A DNA stretch of 64,000 nucleotides from Alkalicoccobacillus gibsonii (GCF_016798245.1 NZ_JAEUZA010000001.1:108221-172220); one strand, 5' to 3'. Shown: positions 53,186-63,828, numbered from the stretch's first letter. Program-made: numbers and translations. The notes: generated by a model not told the origin, from the letters alone.

Positions 53186-54742
53186 TTATCTTTTCTGCAA
53201 TTTCCTGAAAAGAGGAAAGTGCTGAATTTCGCTTTTCTTCAGTAGATTCAACAAAAGCATCAAACTCAGGTACAAAACAGCTGTCAGAGAGAGTTGAAGT
53301 AACAGTTCAGCTAAGGCGTTGCTCACAACATGCACGTAGGTTTTAAACATTGTACTTAGATAGATGGTTCCGCCGATTAATACGACTAGCTTTAAGATCA
53401 TCCGCAGCTCAATACTAAAGCCGGCTTTTTTCGCGATGGTTGCAAGGTGCAGCAGCGTCACTAATACGAAGCCTACAACAATCGCAAGTGCGGCTCCCAT
53501 AATTCCAAATTCGGGCCGGGTAGCTAAGACAAAAATGGCAGCGGTTTTGACAACAGCTCCAACTAAGCTGTTATACATGGCGGGCTTTGCTAAATCGAGT
53601 GCTTGAAGCGCCGCTTGCAATGGGCCTTGGATGTACAAAAAGAGACAGAAAGGAGCCATTACTTTTAAAAAGCCTGACGCTTCTGGAGCATGATACATAA
53701 AGTTCATAATTTGCTCAGGATAGACCAGTAAGACAACCATGGCTAGTCCGCCGGCAACAAAGGAAAGGCGCATGGCCTGCTCTAGTCTTGTATGAATAAG
53801 ATTCTGTTGATTCTTTGCTGCGGCTTCGCTAATAGATGGTAGCAAAGAGGTTGATAATGAGAATGTAATAAAGGTAGGTAGCGTCAATAAGGGAATAATA
53901 AACCCGGCTAGTTCACCATATTGTTTTGTGGCAACAACAGTCGCTACTCCTGCAATAGCCAAGCTTTGGGCGACAATGATTGGTTCAAAAAAAAGGGAGA
54001 CGGTACCAATCAGGCGACTTCCTGTTGTCGGCAATGCAATCTTAAGTAGTTGAGACGACGTTTGCTTCCCTTCTCCTAGATATGAAAAGAATTTCCGTCG
54101 AAGTTTAAAGCTTTTCTTTCGTTTGAATAAAAACAGCATGTAAAGGAGAGAGGCGAATTCACCTGCAATGACAGAAAGCATGGCCCCAGCGGCTGCATAT
54201 TCGAGACCTAATGGTAAGAAAGCAGTTGATAGGACTGCAACTAAAGTGATACGCACAATTTGTTCAAGCATTTGCGAATAGGCAGTAGGCTTCATATTTT
54301 GTCTGCCTTGGAAGTAGCCTCGAAGTACGGCAGATACGGCAACAATGGGAACAATTGGTGCAACGGCGATAAGTGAATAATACGCTCTGGCATCTGTGAG
54401 TAGATGAGAGGCGACATAAGGTGATAAGAGAATCATAGCCGTGGTAAAAATAGCGCCTAGACTAATTGTGATCGTGAGAGATACAACAAGAATTTGTTTG
54501 ATCTTGCTTGTTTCTCCATGCGCTTCTGCTTCTGCAACTAATTTCGAGATCGCGACGGGTAATCCCATTTGAGTTAATGTTAATATAAGAAGCATTGTTG
54601 GGACTGCCATCATGTAAAGCCCTACGCCTTCAGAACCCATAATGCGTGCCATCACCATACGATTAATAAAGCCTAAAATTTTGGTGACAAACCCAGCCAA
54701 AATTAGGATAATGGTTCCCTTAAGAAATGTTTGCTTGGACAT
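53186..54742 (-). CDS. spoVB: Stage V sporulation protein B (MOP-superfamily flippase)
   Basis: 518 residues, about 14 membrane segments, the length of SpoVB. Begins with the family pattern GTIILILAGFVTKILGFINRMVMARIMGSEGVGLYMMA. MurJ-like exporters of this group flip lipid-linked peptidoglycan precursors; SpoVB is needed for spore cortex formation in the mother cell. Its place between yrbG and comN/secDF is that of B. subtilis. The ribosome site AGGGTG lies before the ATG. Confidence 0.92.
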   Translation of the reverse strand: MSKQTFLKGTIILILAGFVTKILGFINRMVMARIMGSEGVGLYMMAVPTMLLILTLTQMGLPVAISKLVAEAEAHGETSKIKQILVVSLTITISLGAIFTTAMILLSPYVASHLLTDARAYYSLIAVAPIVPIVAVSAVLRGYFQGRQNMKPTAYSQMLEQIVRITLVAVLSTAFLPLGLEYAAAGAMLSVIAGEFASLLYMLFLFKRKKSFKLRRKFFSYLGEGKQTSSQLLKIALPTTGSRLIGTVSLFFEPIIVAQSLAIAGVATVVATKQYGELAGFIIPLLTLPTFITFSLSTSLLPSISEAAAKNQQNLIHTRLEQAMRLSFVAGGLAMVVLLVYPEQIMNFMYHAPEASGFLKVMAPFCLFLYIQGPLQAALQALDLAKPAMYNSLVGAVVKTAAIFVLATRPEFGIMGAALAIVVGFVLVTLLHLATIAKKAGFSIELRMILKLVVLIGGTIYLSTMFKTYVHVVSNALAELLLQLSLTAVLYLSLMLLLNLLKKSEIQHFPLFRKLQKR

Positions 54743-54876
54743 TAGTCACCCTGCTTTCAAAAAAATGATGGAAATTTGGTTTGTTTATTTATATGCTTAA
54801 GGAGTGGTCAAGCATGACAAGTCGTTTGAGATCAAATCTATTTTCCTGGCATGATAAGTAGAAAGGGCGAAATCAA

Positions 54877-55161
54877 ATGGATGAGAAGCAGCAATTTGAG
54901 GTTTGGAAAGAAGACATGGAACCAGTTCTAACAAGTAAAGTGGAAGAGTTTCATATGCTTGGGTATGATAAAGCAACCAAAGATGAAATTTGGCGTTGTG
55001 TAACAGAACGTTTGCGTAAGAAAAAAACGTACGTGCCTTTTTATTCATTCACGGATGAACTGCTTAACTTAAAAGCGAGTGTGTACATGACCTGGTTGAC
55101 TGTGAATTCTTATAAGGAGCCTGAAGATTGGTTTCGTGAGTTTGAGGAGTCTGAGAAGTAA
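54877..55161 (+). CDS. comN: Post-transcriptional regulator ComN
   Basis: 94 residues, soluble and helical, with the family pattern MLGYDKATKDEIWRCVTERLRKKK and SFTDELLNLKASVYMTWLTVNSY. In B. subtilis ComN acts on comE mRNA and helps place it at division sites, raising competence; the gene (yrzD) lies beside spoVB and secDF as here. GAAAGGGCG precedes the ATG. Confidence 0.87.
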   Translation: MDEKQQFEVWKEDMEPVLTSKVEEFHMLGYDKATKDEIWRCVTERLRKKKTYVPFYSFTDELLNLKASVYMTWLTVNSYKEPEDWFREFEESEK

Positions 55162-55180
55162 CTGTCTAGTTATTTTTTTA
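55159..55180 (+). terminator. Short terminator at the end of comN
   Basis: TAACT-GTCT-AGTTA followed by T7; the left arm contains the comN stop codon. The 5-bp AT-rich stem is weak. Confidence 0.45.
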
Positions 55181-55241
55181 TTTAACATAAGTTGTGGTAG
55201 GATAGAAAGAGTGCTTTATACATAAGGAGGCAAAGAAAGAC

Positions 55242-56537
55242 ATGGTTAAAAAAGGCCGCATCTTTGCTTTTTTTCTCATTGTACTTGCTTTTGCTGTATT
55301 GATTTCAACAACAGTGATGAGTATAACGAAGGAAACAAAGCTAGGGCTTGATCTTCAAGGGGGCTTCGAGGTTCTATATGAAGTAACTCCAATTGATGAC
55401 ACTGAAATTACTGAACAAACATTATCAGCAACTGTTACGGCATTAAACCAACGTGTGAATGTTCTTGGGGTTTCCGAACCGGTTATTCAGATTGAAGGAG
55501 ATGACCGCATCCGCGTTCAGCTTGCTGGTGTAGAGGATCAAGAAACCGCAAGACAGCTTCTTGCGACAGAGGCAGAGCTAACATTTAGAGATGTTGATGA
55601 CAATATTCTTCTTGATGGTAGCGACCTGCAACAAAACGGGGCGGCCGGTCAGTTTGATCAAACGAATCGTCCGATTGTGACGCTTAAGCTGAAGGATGCT
55701 GAACGCTTTGCTGAAGTAACAAGAGACCTTTCACAGCGTCCAATTGGTGAAAATGTGTTAGTGATCTGGTTGGATTTTGAAGAAGGCGATTCGTACGCAG
55801 AAGAGGCGAATAGTGCCGATCCTAAGTTTTTGTCAGCGGCTAATGTGAGCGAAGTGATTAATAGTCAAGATGTGCAAATTAGCGGTAACTTTACGCCGGA
55901 TGAAACAAAGCATATCTCTGAAATCTTAAATGCTGGATCACTCCCAGTTAAGCTTGATGAGATGTTCTCAAACTCAGTTGGTGCGTCCCTTGGTGAAAAA
56001 TCGATGGTACAAACCGTCTATGCTGGTTTAATAGGGATTGCGTTAATTTTCGTTTTCATGTTGTTCTATTATCGTTTACCAGGGTTTATTGCAGTAGTTA
56101 CACTTAGCGTGTATACGTATTTAGTTATCGTTATCTTGAATTTGATGAATGCAGTAATGACTCTACCTGGGATTGCAGCTTTGGTACTAGGTGTTGGTAT
56201 GGCTGTAGATGCGAACATTATTACGTATGAACGAATTAGAGAGGAACTGCGCTCTGGCAAGTCAACGATGTCTGCATTTAAAGCTGGAACAAGACGTTCG
56301 TTTTCGACGATTTTGGACTCAAACTTAACGACGATTTTAGCAGCGAGTGTAATGTTTTATTTTGGTACAAGCGCTGTTCGAGGCTTCTCAATCGTCTTGA
56401 TTGTAAGTATTTTAACAAGCTTCTTAACCGCCGTACTCGGTTCGAGATTACTACTTGGCATGTGGGTAAGTAGTAAGTTCTTGAACAAACGACCAGGTTG
56501 GTTTGGTGTAAAGGAGCGTGATATTGATGAGCTTTAA
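55242..56537 (+). CDS. secD: Protein translocase subunit SecD
   Basis: 431 residues. After an N-terminal helix comes the D1 motif LGLDLQGGFEVLYEV, then the periplasm-like P1 domain, and five more helices with GIAALVLGVGMAVDANIITYERIREEL (D5). SecD uses the proton gradient to complete protein export. In B. subtilis SecD and SecF are one protein of about 737 residues; here SecD stops after KRPGWFGVKERDIDEL and secF starts 11 bp before that stop in another frame. Confidence 0.95.
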   Translation: MVKKGRIFAFFLIVLAFAVLISTTVMSITKETKLGLDLQGGFEVLYEVTPIDDTEITEQTLSATVTALNQRVNVLGVSEPVIQIEGDDRIRVQLAGVEDQETARQLLATEAELTFRDVDDNILLDGSDLQQNGAAGQFDQTNRPIVTLKLKDAERFAEVTRDLSQRPIGENVLVIWLDFEEGDSYAEEANSADPKFLSAANVSEVINSQDVQISGNFTPDETKHISEILNAGSLPVKLDEMFSNSVGASLGEKSMVQTVYAGLIGIALIFVFMLFYYRLPGFIAVVTLSVYTYLVIVILNLMNAVMTLPGIAALVLGVGMAVDANIITYERIREELRSGKSTMSAFKAGTRRSFSTILDSNLTTILAASVMFYFGTSAVRGFSIVLIVSILTSFLTAVLGSRLLLGMWVSSKFLNKRPGWFGVKERDIDEL

Positions 56538-57468
56538 TGATCGAAAATGGAAACTGGATTTTATTACGCATCGTAATAAATTTTTCGCTGTATCTATCAT
56601 TTTTGTCATTGCCGGTATTATTTCGCTGTTTACACTTGGTTTAAATTTAGGTGTAGATTTTGAAAGTGGTTCTAACATTACGATTGATACAAACGAGACT
56701 CTTACAAACGAACAAATTCAAGAGGATTTTGCAACAATAAATGAAAGCTACGCCCCAAATATTACGTTGGCCGGTGAAAATAATGAAATTGCCACCGCGC
56801 GTTTTATTGATGTTTTAAATAACGATCAGGTCGCAGAGGTTCGAGCATATTTCATTGAGAACTATGATGCAGAGCCAACCGTTAGCACAGTTTCCCCTCA
56901 AGTAGGGAAGGAGCTGGCTCAGAATGCGATTTACGCGGTCTTAATTGCCTCGCTTGGTATTGTTATTTACTTAGCCATTCGATATGAGTTTTTATATGGT
57001 GTAGCAGCAATTGTTGCTCTACTCTATGATGCCTTCTTTATCATCGCATTATTTAGCTTTTTGCAGGTAGAAGTGAACGTACCATTTATCGCTGCCGTAT
57101 TAACAGTTGTTGGGTATTCCATTAATGATACGATCGTCACTTTCGATCGGATTAGGGAAAATGTGAAGAAAGCGAAAGTCATTGAAGGGTTTAAGGATCT
57201 AGCGGAAATTGTAAACACAAGTTTAATTCAAACATTATCACGTTCGATTAACACGGTGCTTACGGTCGTTTTCGCTGCTCTATCACTTTTAATTTTTGGT
57301 GGAGACGCCATCTTCTCCTTCTCACTTGCTCTTGTGATCGGTCTTGTTGCAGGAACCTATTCATCCATGTTTCTTGCGGCACAGCTTTGGCTTGTAATGA
57401 AAGCCAGACATATTAAGAAACAAAAACTAAAACCAGCTGATCCGAAAGAGGAAGAGCCAATCATTTAA
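56527..57468 (+). CDS. secF: Protein translocase subunit SecF
   Basis: 313 residues from the ATG 10 nt after AAAGGAG, a site inside the secD coding region; a GTG 9 bp upstream abuts the site. GLNLGVDFESGSNITI (F1 motif) follows the first helix, and the C-terminal half has VVGYSINDTIVTFDRIREN (F4). Six helices. Partner of SecD. The overlap means translation is coupled. The pair together is about the length of the fused B. subtilis protein. Confidence 0.95.
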   Translation: MSFNDRKWKLDFITHRNKFFAVSIIFVIAGIISLFTLGLNLGVDFESGSNITIDTNETLTNEQIQEDFATINESYAPNITLAGENNEIATARFIDVLNNDQVAEVRAYFIENYDAEPTVSTVSPQVGKELAQNAIYAVLIASLGIVIYLAIRYEFLYGVAAIVALLYDAFFIIALFSFLQVEVNVPFIAAVLTVVGYSINDTIVTFDRIRENVKKAKVIEGFKDLAEIVNTSLIQTLSRSINTVLTVVFAALSLLIFGGDAIFSFSLALVIGLVAGTYSSMFLAAQLWLVMKARHIKKQKLKPADPKEEEPII

Positions 57469-57472
57469 TCAA

Positions 57473-57501
57473 AAGTGGACCGGATATATTCTGGTCCACT
57501 T
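57473..57501 (+). terminator. Terminator-like hairpin after secF
   Basis: AAGTGGACC / GGTCCACTT (9 bp), 11-nt loop, followed by CATTCATTTT; only a loose T-run. Confidence 0.6.
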
Positions 57502-57589
57502 CATTCATTTTCTATGCAAGTTTTAAAAAGAGAAGATTAAGGGTAATTACTAAAGGTATAGTAAAATGCGTTTAAAAGGAGAGAGTGGT

Positions 57590-57916
57590 ATGAGAGGTCA
57601 AAGTGCATTTATTATAGGTATTATTGCTGCTATTATTATTGCGATCTTTGCTGTGATTAACGTGGATCCGGTTCCGGTAAATTACATGTTTGGTACGTCT
57701 GAATGGCCATTAATTCTTGTTATTTTAGGATCTGTATTTTTAGGGGCTGCCGTTGCTGGTGCAATGGGAATGGTTCGCATCCTCAAATTACAATCAGAAG
57801 TCAAGAGACTTAAAACAACAACTCCAGTAACGAAAAAGGAAACACCATCAACGACAACGCCACCAAATAGTAAACCGAAGGCGCCTGTAACAGATTCAAC
57901 AAACGAGTTAAAATAG
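57590..57916 (+). CDS. yrvD: LapA-domain (DUF1049) membrane protein, YrvD-like
   Basis: 108 residues from the ATG 8 nt after AAAGGAG. Two helices (FIIGIIAAIIIAIFAVINVDPVPVNYMFG and WPLILVILGSVFLGAAVAGAMG), then a Lys-rich coil and a Thr/Pro tail. The linking segment is the LapA/DUF1049 signature. Located between secDF and recJ as yrvD in B. subtilis. Role in Gram-positives unknown. Confidence 0.8.
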   Translation: MRGQSAFIIGIIAAIIIAIFAVINVDPVPVNYMFGTSEWPLILVILGSVFLGAAVAGAMGMVRILKLQSEVKRLKTTTPVTKKETPSTTTPPNSKPKAPVTDSTNELK

Positions 57917-57974
57917 GTTCGCATTGTCACCCCTTGCTCCCTCTTGTATAATAGGAGGGTCGAGGGGTGAAGTT

Positions 57975-60341
57975 ATGTTAAAGCCACGAGCAAGATGGCA
58001 GGTTCAAACTCAGGACCAGGCTGAGATTGACGCTCTTTGTGAGAGTTGTCAGCTACCGCCATTAGTAGCGAAGCTTCTGTTAAACCGTGGAATCAAAGAG
58101 CAAAAGGATGTACAACGGTTTTTAGATAAAGACGGGTTATCTTATTATGATCCTTATTTAATGGACGGAATGAAGGAAACCGTCAATCGAATTCATCAAG
58201 CGATTAAACAACAAGAACATATAGTAGTCTTTGGGGACTATGATGCAGACGGGGTAAGCAGCACGGCTGTGTTGATGCATGCGCTCAAAGAGCTAGGAGC
58301 TCTCGTAGAATATTATGTGCCAAACCGGTTTACAGAAGGCTATGGCCCAAATGAGCCGGCGCTTCGCCGTGCAAAGGCAGAAGGATGTTCGCTGATGATT
58401 ACAGTAGATACGGGAATTTCAGCTGTGCATGAAGCGAGTGTAGCCAAGGAAATTGGATTAGATTTTATTATTACGGATCACCACGAGCCGCCACCTGTCT
58501 TACCTGACGCGCTCTATATCTTAAATCCTAAGAAGCCGAACTGTACGTACCCTTTTAAGTCATTAGCGGGTGTTGGGGTTGCCTTTAAGCTGGCTCACGC
58601 ACTCTTGGACCGCGTACCTGTTGATTTGCTAGATATCGCTGTAATTGGTACAATAGCAGACTTGGTGCCTTTAGTGGATGAGAATCGACTGATTGCTCGT
58701 ATGGGTCTCTCTGCCTTACAACAAACGGAGAGAGCCGGTTTAATTGCAATGAAGAAGGTTTGTGGACTTGGGGCTGACGTAATGGAAGCCGATCATGTTG
58801 GTTTTGCGATTGGGCCACGAATGAATGCTGCAGGTAGACTGGATTCGGCAGATCCAGCTGTAGACCTATTGCTTGCAGAGGACCTTGAAGAGGCAACGGC
58901 CTTAGCAGAGTCAATTGATCTCCTGAATAAGGAAAGGCAAGCCATAGTAAATGAGATGACAAAAGAAGCAATAGATATGGTCGAAAAATCTTATCCAATT
59001 GCTGATCATAACGTACTTATCGTTGGTAAAGAAGGATGGAATGCAGGGGTCATTGGGATTGTTGCCTCAAGGCTTGTTGAGCGTTATTATCGTCCGGTTA
59101 TTGTGATGAGCTTTGATGCAGAGCAAGGGAAAGCGAAGGGCTCAGCTAGAAGTATTGAGGGCTTTAATATGTTTATGGAGCTTTCATCGAATCGAGACAT
59201 TTTGCCGCACTTTGGGGGTCATCCAATGGCAGCTGGTTTAACAATGGAACTAGCACTTGTTGATGAACTTCGAGCTCGTCTTCATAAACAAGCGGACGAG
59301 GTGCTAACAGAAGAGGATTATCAACCGATTGCAAAGGTAGATGTATTAGCTCGAGTAGACGAAGCGACCTTATCAGTTGTGAAACAGGTAGAAAAGCTAG
59401 CGCCGTTTGGTGTGGGGAATCCAAAACCTAAAATTATGTTTGAAAATGTCCAATTAGGACAAATTAGGCGTATTGGAAGTGATTCCTCTCATTTAAAATT
59501 AAGCATAACGGATCACGGTGCCTCTCTTGATGGGATTGGCTTTCGCATGGGTCATTTACATGAAGAGATTACACGATCCGCTGCGATAAAAGCGCTAGGC
59601 ACCTTATCCGTTAATGAATGGAATGGGACTGTAAAGCCACAATTAATGATCGAGGACTTAGCTGTTTCCGAGTGGCAGTTATTTGATTGGAGAAGCTTAA
59701 AGCCACCTAGAATTTCTGAACGGGTGAGCGAGCTTCCTGAAGACCAAACAGTATGTGTTGCGTTTCGCGGACAGCCTAGTCAATCTCTAATGGCAGGCAC
59801 ATTTGTACATCATTTCGAGGAAATTGACTGGAATAGCGATTTCTTGACCGATAAATACCTTGTGTTACTTGATGTCCCAAGAGAAGAAAATCAATTATTA
59901 AAGCTATTTCAATTAGCTGGAAGCCCTAGTCGCATTTACTCTATTTTTTATCAAGAGGAGGATACGTTTTTCTCATCAAATCCGACTCGTAATGACTTTA
60001 AATGGTTTTATGCGTTTATAGTGCAGCGTAAGCAAGTGGCCTATATGAAACAGCAAAAGCAAATTGAGCATCACAAAGGCTGGTCGCAAGGGACTGTTCA
60101 ATTCATGGCTGAAGTATTTGAGGAGCTTGGATTTATCGAATGCTCAGATGGTGTAGCCCGTCCTGTTGTGAAGCCATCGAAAAAAGATTTAACTGAATCC
60201 TTACTCTATCGTAGTAAGCTAAAGCAAGCAGACTTAGAAAACGAGTTTGTTTACTCATCGTATGATCAATTAAGACATTGGTTTGAAGCCGCATTTCAAA
60301 AAACAGCCGATACCAATCAAAATGTGAAGGAGCAAGTATAA
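57975..60341 (+). CDS. recJ: Single-strand-specific 5'-3' exonuclease RecJ
   Basis: 788 residues from the ATG after GAGGGGTG; an ORF extension 51 bp upstream is unsupported. DHH-family nuclease: GDYDADG at 87-93, TDHHEPP at 167-173, then DHHA1 motif ([17 protein letters not shown]), GGHPMAAGL, and an OB-type C-terminal region plus the long tail found in Bacillus RecJ. Works with RecQ-type helicases in recombination and mismatch repair. The stop TAA shares its last base with the apt start. Confidence 0.96.
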   Translation: MLKPRARWQVQTQDQAEIDALCESCQLPPLVAKLLLNRGIKEQKDVQRFLDKDGLSYYDPYLMDGMKETVNRIHQAIKQQEHIVVFGDYDADGVSSTAVLMHALKELGALVEYYVPNRFTEGYGPNEPALRRAKAEGCSLMITVDTGISAVHEASVAKEIGLDFIITDHHEPPPVLPDALYILNPKKPNCTYPFKSLAGVGVAFKLAHALLDRVPVDLLDIAVIGTIADLVPLVDENRLIARMGLSALQQTERAGLIAMKKVCGLGADVMEADHVGFAIGPRMNAAGRLDSADPAVDLLLAEDLEEATALAESIDLLNKERQAIVNEMTKEAIDMVEKSYPIADHNVLIVGKEGWNAGVIGIVASRLVERYYRPVIVMSFDAEQGKAKGSARSIEGFNMFMELSSNRDILPHFGGHPMAAGLTMELALVDELRARLHKQADEVLTEEDYQPIAKVDVLARVDEATLSVVKQVEKLAPFGVGNPKPKIMFENVQLGQIRRIGSDSSHLKLSITDHGASLDGIGFRMGHLHEEITRSAAIKALGTLSVNEWNGTVKPQLMIEDLAVSEWQLFDWRSLKPPRISERVSELPEDQTVCVAFRGQPSQSLMAGTFVHHFEEIDWNSDFLTDKYLVLLDVPREENQLLKLFQLAGSPSRIYSIFYQEEDTFFSSNPTRNDFKWFYAFIVQRKQVAYMKQQKQIEHHKGWSQGTVQFMAEVFEELGFIECSDGVARPVVKPSKKDLTESLLYRSKLKQADLENEFVYSSYDQLRHWFEAAFQKTADTNQNVKEQV

Positions 60342-60853
60342 TGGATTTTAAACAATATATTACGATCGTAGAGGACTACCCTAAAGAAGGAATTCGTTTT
60401 AAAGATATTACAACGTTAATGCAAGATGGTCCTGCATATAAAGCGGCGATTCAAGCACTTGGAGAATATGCCGCAGATCTTGATGCTGACTTAATTGTTG
60501 GACCAGAGGCTCGTGGCTTTGTTGTTGGCTGTCCACTCGCTGTTGAAATGGGAAAAGGGTTCATTCCGGTAAGGAAAGCAGGTAAGCTACCTCGTGAAGT
60601 CTTATCTGTCGATTATGGTTTGGAATACGGGAAAGATAGCTTAACCATTCATAAGGATTCCATTACTAAAGGTCAGAAGGTCTTAATTACCGATGACTTA
60701 CTTGCTACTGGTGGAACGATTGAAGCAACGATTAAAATGGTTGAAGAACTAGGTGGAGTTGTTGTAGGTATTGCCTTCTTAATTGAACTTTCTTACTTAA
60801 ACGGAAGAGACCGTTTGAAGAACTACAATACATTTAGCTTAATGACCTATTAA
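60341..60853 (+). CDS. apt: Adenine phosphoribosyltransferase
   Basis: 170 residues. [14 protein letters not shown] and the PRPP-binding loop [13 protein letters not shown] identify it. Converts adenine and PRPP to AMP. Starts on the last base of recJ (TAATG), so it is translationally coupled. Terminator follows. Confidence 0.98.
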   Translation: MDFKQYITIVEDYPKEGIRFKDITTLMQDGPAYKAAIQALGEYAADLDADLIVGPEARGFVVGCPLAVEMGKGFIPVRKAGKLPREVLSVDYGLEYGKDSLTIHKDSITKGQKVLITDDLLATGGTIEATIKMVEELGGVVVGIAFLIELSYLNGRDRLKNYNTFSLMTY

Positions 60854-60861
60854 TTATACGT

Positions 60862-60901
60862 AAGAATGATCTGTGCATTGCGCAGGTCATTCTTTTTTTT
60901 A
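60862..60901 (+). terminator. Intrinsic terminator after apt
   Basis: AAGAATGA / TCATTCTT with further inner pairs, then T8. The gap 60902-61049 also holds the relA promoter. Confidence 0.92.
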
Positions 60902-60984
60902 CCCTTATTTTCCTTATGAACCAAAAATAAGTGGTGGTTCCAACGGTAACTGAGTGATTCTGTCAAAATTCTTCTGTTTATGAC

Positions 60985-61014
60985 TTTACAGCGGTGGTTA
61001 AAATCAAGGATAAT
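60985..61014 (+). promoter_or_regulatory. Probable sigma-A promoter of relA
   Basis: TTTACA, 18-bp spacer, GATAAT, 35 bp before relA. Confidence 0.5.
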
Positions 61015-61049
61015 AGTAGGAAATATTGTTTCGTGAATAAGGTGATGGA

Positions 61050-63233
61050 ATGACCATAGAACAGGTGATTGAAAAGGCAAGTGAATATTTAGGTGAAGAA
61101 GATATAGCCTTTTTAAGAAAGGCGTATGTATATGCTGAGAAGCATCACGGTGGGCAGTATAGAAAGTCAGGAGAGCCCTATATTCTCCATCCGATACAAG
61201 TAGCTGGAATTATAGTCGGTTTGCAACTGGATCCGAATACAGTAGCAGCGGCTTTTTTACATGATGTCGTTGAAGATACAGACGTGACCATTGAAGATAT
61301 TACTCTTGAATTTAATGAAGAAGTGGCAATGCTTGTAGATGGAGTCACAAAGCTGAAAAAGTTTAAGTACAAGTCGAAGGAAGAACAGCAAGCGGAGAAT
61401 CACCGAAAGATGCTTGTTGCCATGGCTAAAGATATACGAGTGATCTTAATCAAATTAGCTGATCGCCTGCACAATATGCGTACACTAAAGTTTATGCCTC
61501 CAGCTAAACAGAGGGTTACCTCAAATGAAACGCTGGAGATTTTTGCGCCTCTTGCACATAGATTAGGAATCTCAGCGATTAAGTGGGAGCTTGAAGATAT
61601 AGCCTTGCGTTATTTAGATCCGCAACAATACTATCGAATTGTTAATTTGATGAAAAAGAAACGTGCGGAACGCGAGAGTTATCTAGATGAAGTCATTGAA
61701 CGAATCAATGAACAGCTTGTTGATATGGATGTAACCTGTGAGCTTTCTGGTCGTCCTAAGCATATCTATAGCATTTATCGTAAAATGGTTCTTCAAAACA
61801 AACAATTTAATGAGATTTATGATCTTTTGGCAGTACGTATTATCGTCAAGAATATAAAAGACTGTTACGCGGTTTTAGGTGTCATTCATACCTGTTGGCG
61901 TCCAATGCCTGGTCGCTTTAAGGATTATATTGCCATGCCTAAAGCAAATATGTACCAATCGCTTCACACAACAGTTGTTGGTCCGTATGGTGATCCGCTA
62001 GAGGTGCAGATTCGTACAGAAGAAATGCACCGTGTAGCAGAATTTGGGGTAGCGGCTCATTGGGCTTACAAAGAAGGTAAGGTGAATTCAAACCATCCAA
62101 ATTCGTTTGAAGACAAGCTTACATGGTTCCGTGATGTAATCGAGTCACAGGTTGATACAAATGATGCCCAGGAATTTATGGAATCCATGAAAATGGACTT
62201 GTTCTCTGACATGGTCTTTGTGTTTACTCCAAAAGGTGATGTGGTTGAATTACCAAGAGGCTCCGTGCCACTTGATTTTGCGTACCGCATTCATAGTGAG
62301 ATTGGCAACCGGTGTATTGGAGCTAAAGTCAATAGTAAGATGGTACCTCTTGATCACCAGTTGAAAACAGGTGATATTGTTGAGGTAATGACCTCTAAGC
62401 ATTCATATGGTCCAAGCCAGGATTGGTTAAAAATCACTCAATCTTCTCATGCAAAAAATAAGATTAAGCAGTGGTTTAAGAAGGAAAAACGAGAAGAGAA
62501 CGTTCAAAAGGGCCGAGAGATGCTTGAGAAAGAAGTAAAACTTCTTGAGTTTGATCCTAAAGAAGTACTTACAGCAGAGAATATAGCTGAGGCAGCATCT
62601 AAATTTAGTTTTGCTGGCGAAGAAGATATGTTTGCTGCAACAGGCTACGGCGGTATTAGTGCAAAACAAATTGTAAATAAGTTAACTGAAAAAGCGCGCA
62701 AGAAAAAAGATCAAGAGCAAGAGGATCAAACACTCGACAACGCATTATCTGATATGAAAACTTTTACACCAAAGAAAAAGACAAATTCTGGTGTTCGTGT
62801 AAAAGGTGTAGAAAACCTTCTGATTCGCATATCGCGGTGCTGTACGCCTGTCCCGGGTGATAACATTGTTGGTTTTATTACTAAAGGACGTGGGGTTTCT
62901 ATTCACCGTGCCGACTGTCCGAATATTCTCTCCGAGGATAAGAGTCGTTTTCTTGATGTAGAATGGGAAGGCTCAGTACATGAGAATAAAGCATATCCAG
63001 TTGATATTGAGATTACCGGTTTTGATCGTAATGGTTTGCTAAATGAAGTCCTGCATACGATGACAGAATCACGTACATCGATTAATGCTGTAACTGGTCG
63101 TTCTGATCCAAAGAATAAAATGGCGACGATTCATATGAGTATCTCCATTCAAAATCTCGGTCATCTGCAAAAGGTAGTAGAGAAAATTAAGCAGTTAAAA
63201 GACATTTATTCTGTAAGACGTATGATGCATTAA
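61050..63233 (+). CDS. relA: Bifunctional (p)ppGpp synthetase/hydrolase RelA
   Basis: 727 residues. N-terminal HD hydrolase (HPIQVAGIIVGLQLDPNTVAAAFLHDVVEDTD), synthetase core with YSIYRKMVLQNKQFNEIYDLLAVRIIV and KDYIAMPKANMYQSLHTTVVGP, a TGS domain (VFVFTPKGDVVELPRGSVPLDFAYRIHSEIGNRC), a zinc-finger region (ISRCCTPVPGDNI) and a C-terminal ACT domain. Makes ppGpp on amino-acid starvation and degrades it otherwise. Both catalytic sites look intact. AAGGTG lies before the ATG. Confidence 0.97.
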   Translation: MTIEQVIEKASEYLGEEDIAFLRKAYVYAEKHHGGQYRKSGEPYILHPIQVAGIIVGLQLDPNTVAAAFLHDVVEDTDVTIEDITLEFNEEVAMLVDGVTKLKKFKYKSKEEQQAENHRKMLVAMAKDIRVILIKLADRLHNMRTLKFMPPAKQRVTSNETLEIFAPLAHRLGISAIKWELEDIALRYLDPQQYYRIVNLMKKKRAERESYLDEVIERINEQLVDMDVTCELSGRPKHIYSIYRKMVLQNKQFNEIYDLLAVRIIVKNIKDCYAVLGVIHTCWRPMPGRFKDYIAMPKANMYQSLHTTVVGPYGDPLEVQIRTEEMHRVAEFGVAAHWAYKEGKVNSNHPNSFEDKLTWFRDVIESQVDTNDAQEFMESMKMDLFSDMVFVFTPKGDVVELPRGSVPLDFAYRIHSEIGNRCIGAKVNSKMVPLDHQLKTGDIVEVMTSKHSYGPSQDWLKITQSSHAKNKIKQWFKKEKREENVQKGREMLEKEVKLLEFDPKEVLTAENIAEAASKFSFAGEEDMFAATGYGGISAKQIVNKLTEKARKKKDQEQEDQTLDNALSDMKTFTPKKKTNSGVRVKGVENLLIRISRCCTPVPGDNIVGFITKGRGVSIHRADCPNILSEDKSRFLDVEWEGSVHENKAYPVDIEITGFDRNGLLNEVLHTMTESRTSINAVTGRSDPKNKMATIHMSISIQNLGHLQKVVEKIKQLKDIYSVRRMMH

Positions 63234-63250
63234 GGCAAGAGGTGTAAACA

Positions 63251-63688
63251 TTGAGAATCATTTTACAACGATCAAAGGAAGCAAGTGTAACGATTAATCA
63301 AGAAAAAGTTGGTTCCATTTCTCACGGTCTGGTTCTCTTGGTTGGAATAACTCACGAGGATTCTTTAAAAGAAGTGGACTATCTAGTTGATAAGATTTTG
63401 AACCTTCGTATTTTCGAAGATGAACAAGGAAAGATGAATCACTCCTTGCTCGATACCGGAGGCGCTATTCTGTCAGTATCCCAATTTACATTGTATGGTG
63501 ATACGCGAAAAGGTCGTCGTCCAAGCTTTACAGAAGCAGCAAAGCCTGATGTGGCTAGTGACCTGTATAATTCTTTTAATGAACGTTTTAAAGAAAAAGG
63601 TGTGCAAGTGGAGACAGGTCGCTTTGGTGCAGATATGGATGTTGAATTAATTAATGATGGGCCTGTAACGCTAATTTTAGAAAAATAA
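63251..63688 (+). CDS. dtd: D-aminoacyl-tRNA deacylase
   Basis: 145 residues from TTG, after [27 protein letters not shown] near residues 76-94 holds the SQFTLY motif, and [19 protein letters not shown] holds the GPVT motif; these form the cross-dimer active site. It cleaves D-amino acids from tRNA. Probably cotranscribed with relA (17 bp gap). Terminator follows. Confidence 0.97.
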   Translation: MRIILQRSKEASVTINQEKVGSISHGLVLLVGITHEDSLKEVDYLVDKILNLRIFEDEQGKMNHSLLDTGGAILSVSQFTLYGDTRKGRRPSFTEAAKPDVASDLYNSFNERFKEKGVQVETGRFGADMDVELINDGPVTLILEK

Positions 63689-63700
63689 AAACAAGTATTC

Positions 63701-63729
63701 GGTCGATGGAAAAACCATCGGCCTTTTTT
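63701..63729 (+). terminator. Intrinsic terminator after dtd
   Basis: GGTCGATGG / CCATCGGCC (9 bp with one wobble), A5 loop, T6. Confidence 0.92.
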
Positions 63730-63789
63730 AGGTATCATTTCTTTAAAAAAAGATTGATTTTTTGAAATCGACATAATAAACTGTATATG

Positions 63790-63804
63790 ATGTTAGCGCT
63801 TACA
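63790..63804 (+). promoter_or_regulatory. cre-like / LacI-type operator before last gene
   Basis: ATGTTAGCGCTTACA fits the cre consensus with one mismatch; it overlaps the likely transcript start of a promoter TTGAAA-18-TATGAT. It could be the autoregulatory site of the LacI-type regulator or a CcpA site; family members share such palindromes. Confidence 0.6.
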
Positions 63805-63828
63805 TATGAGGGGAGGGGGATTGATTCG

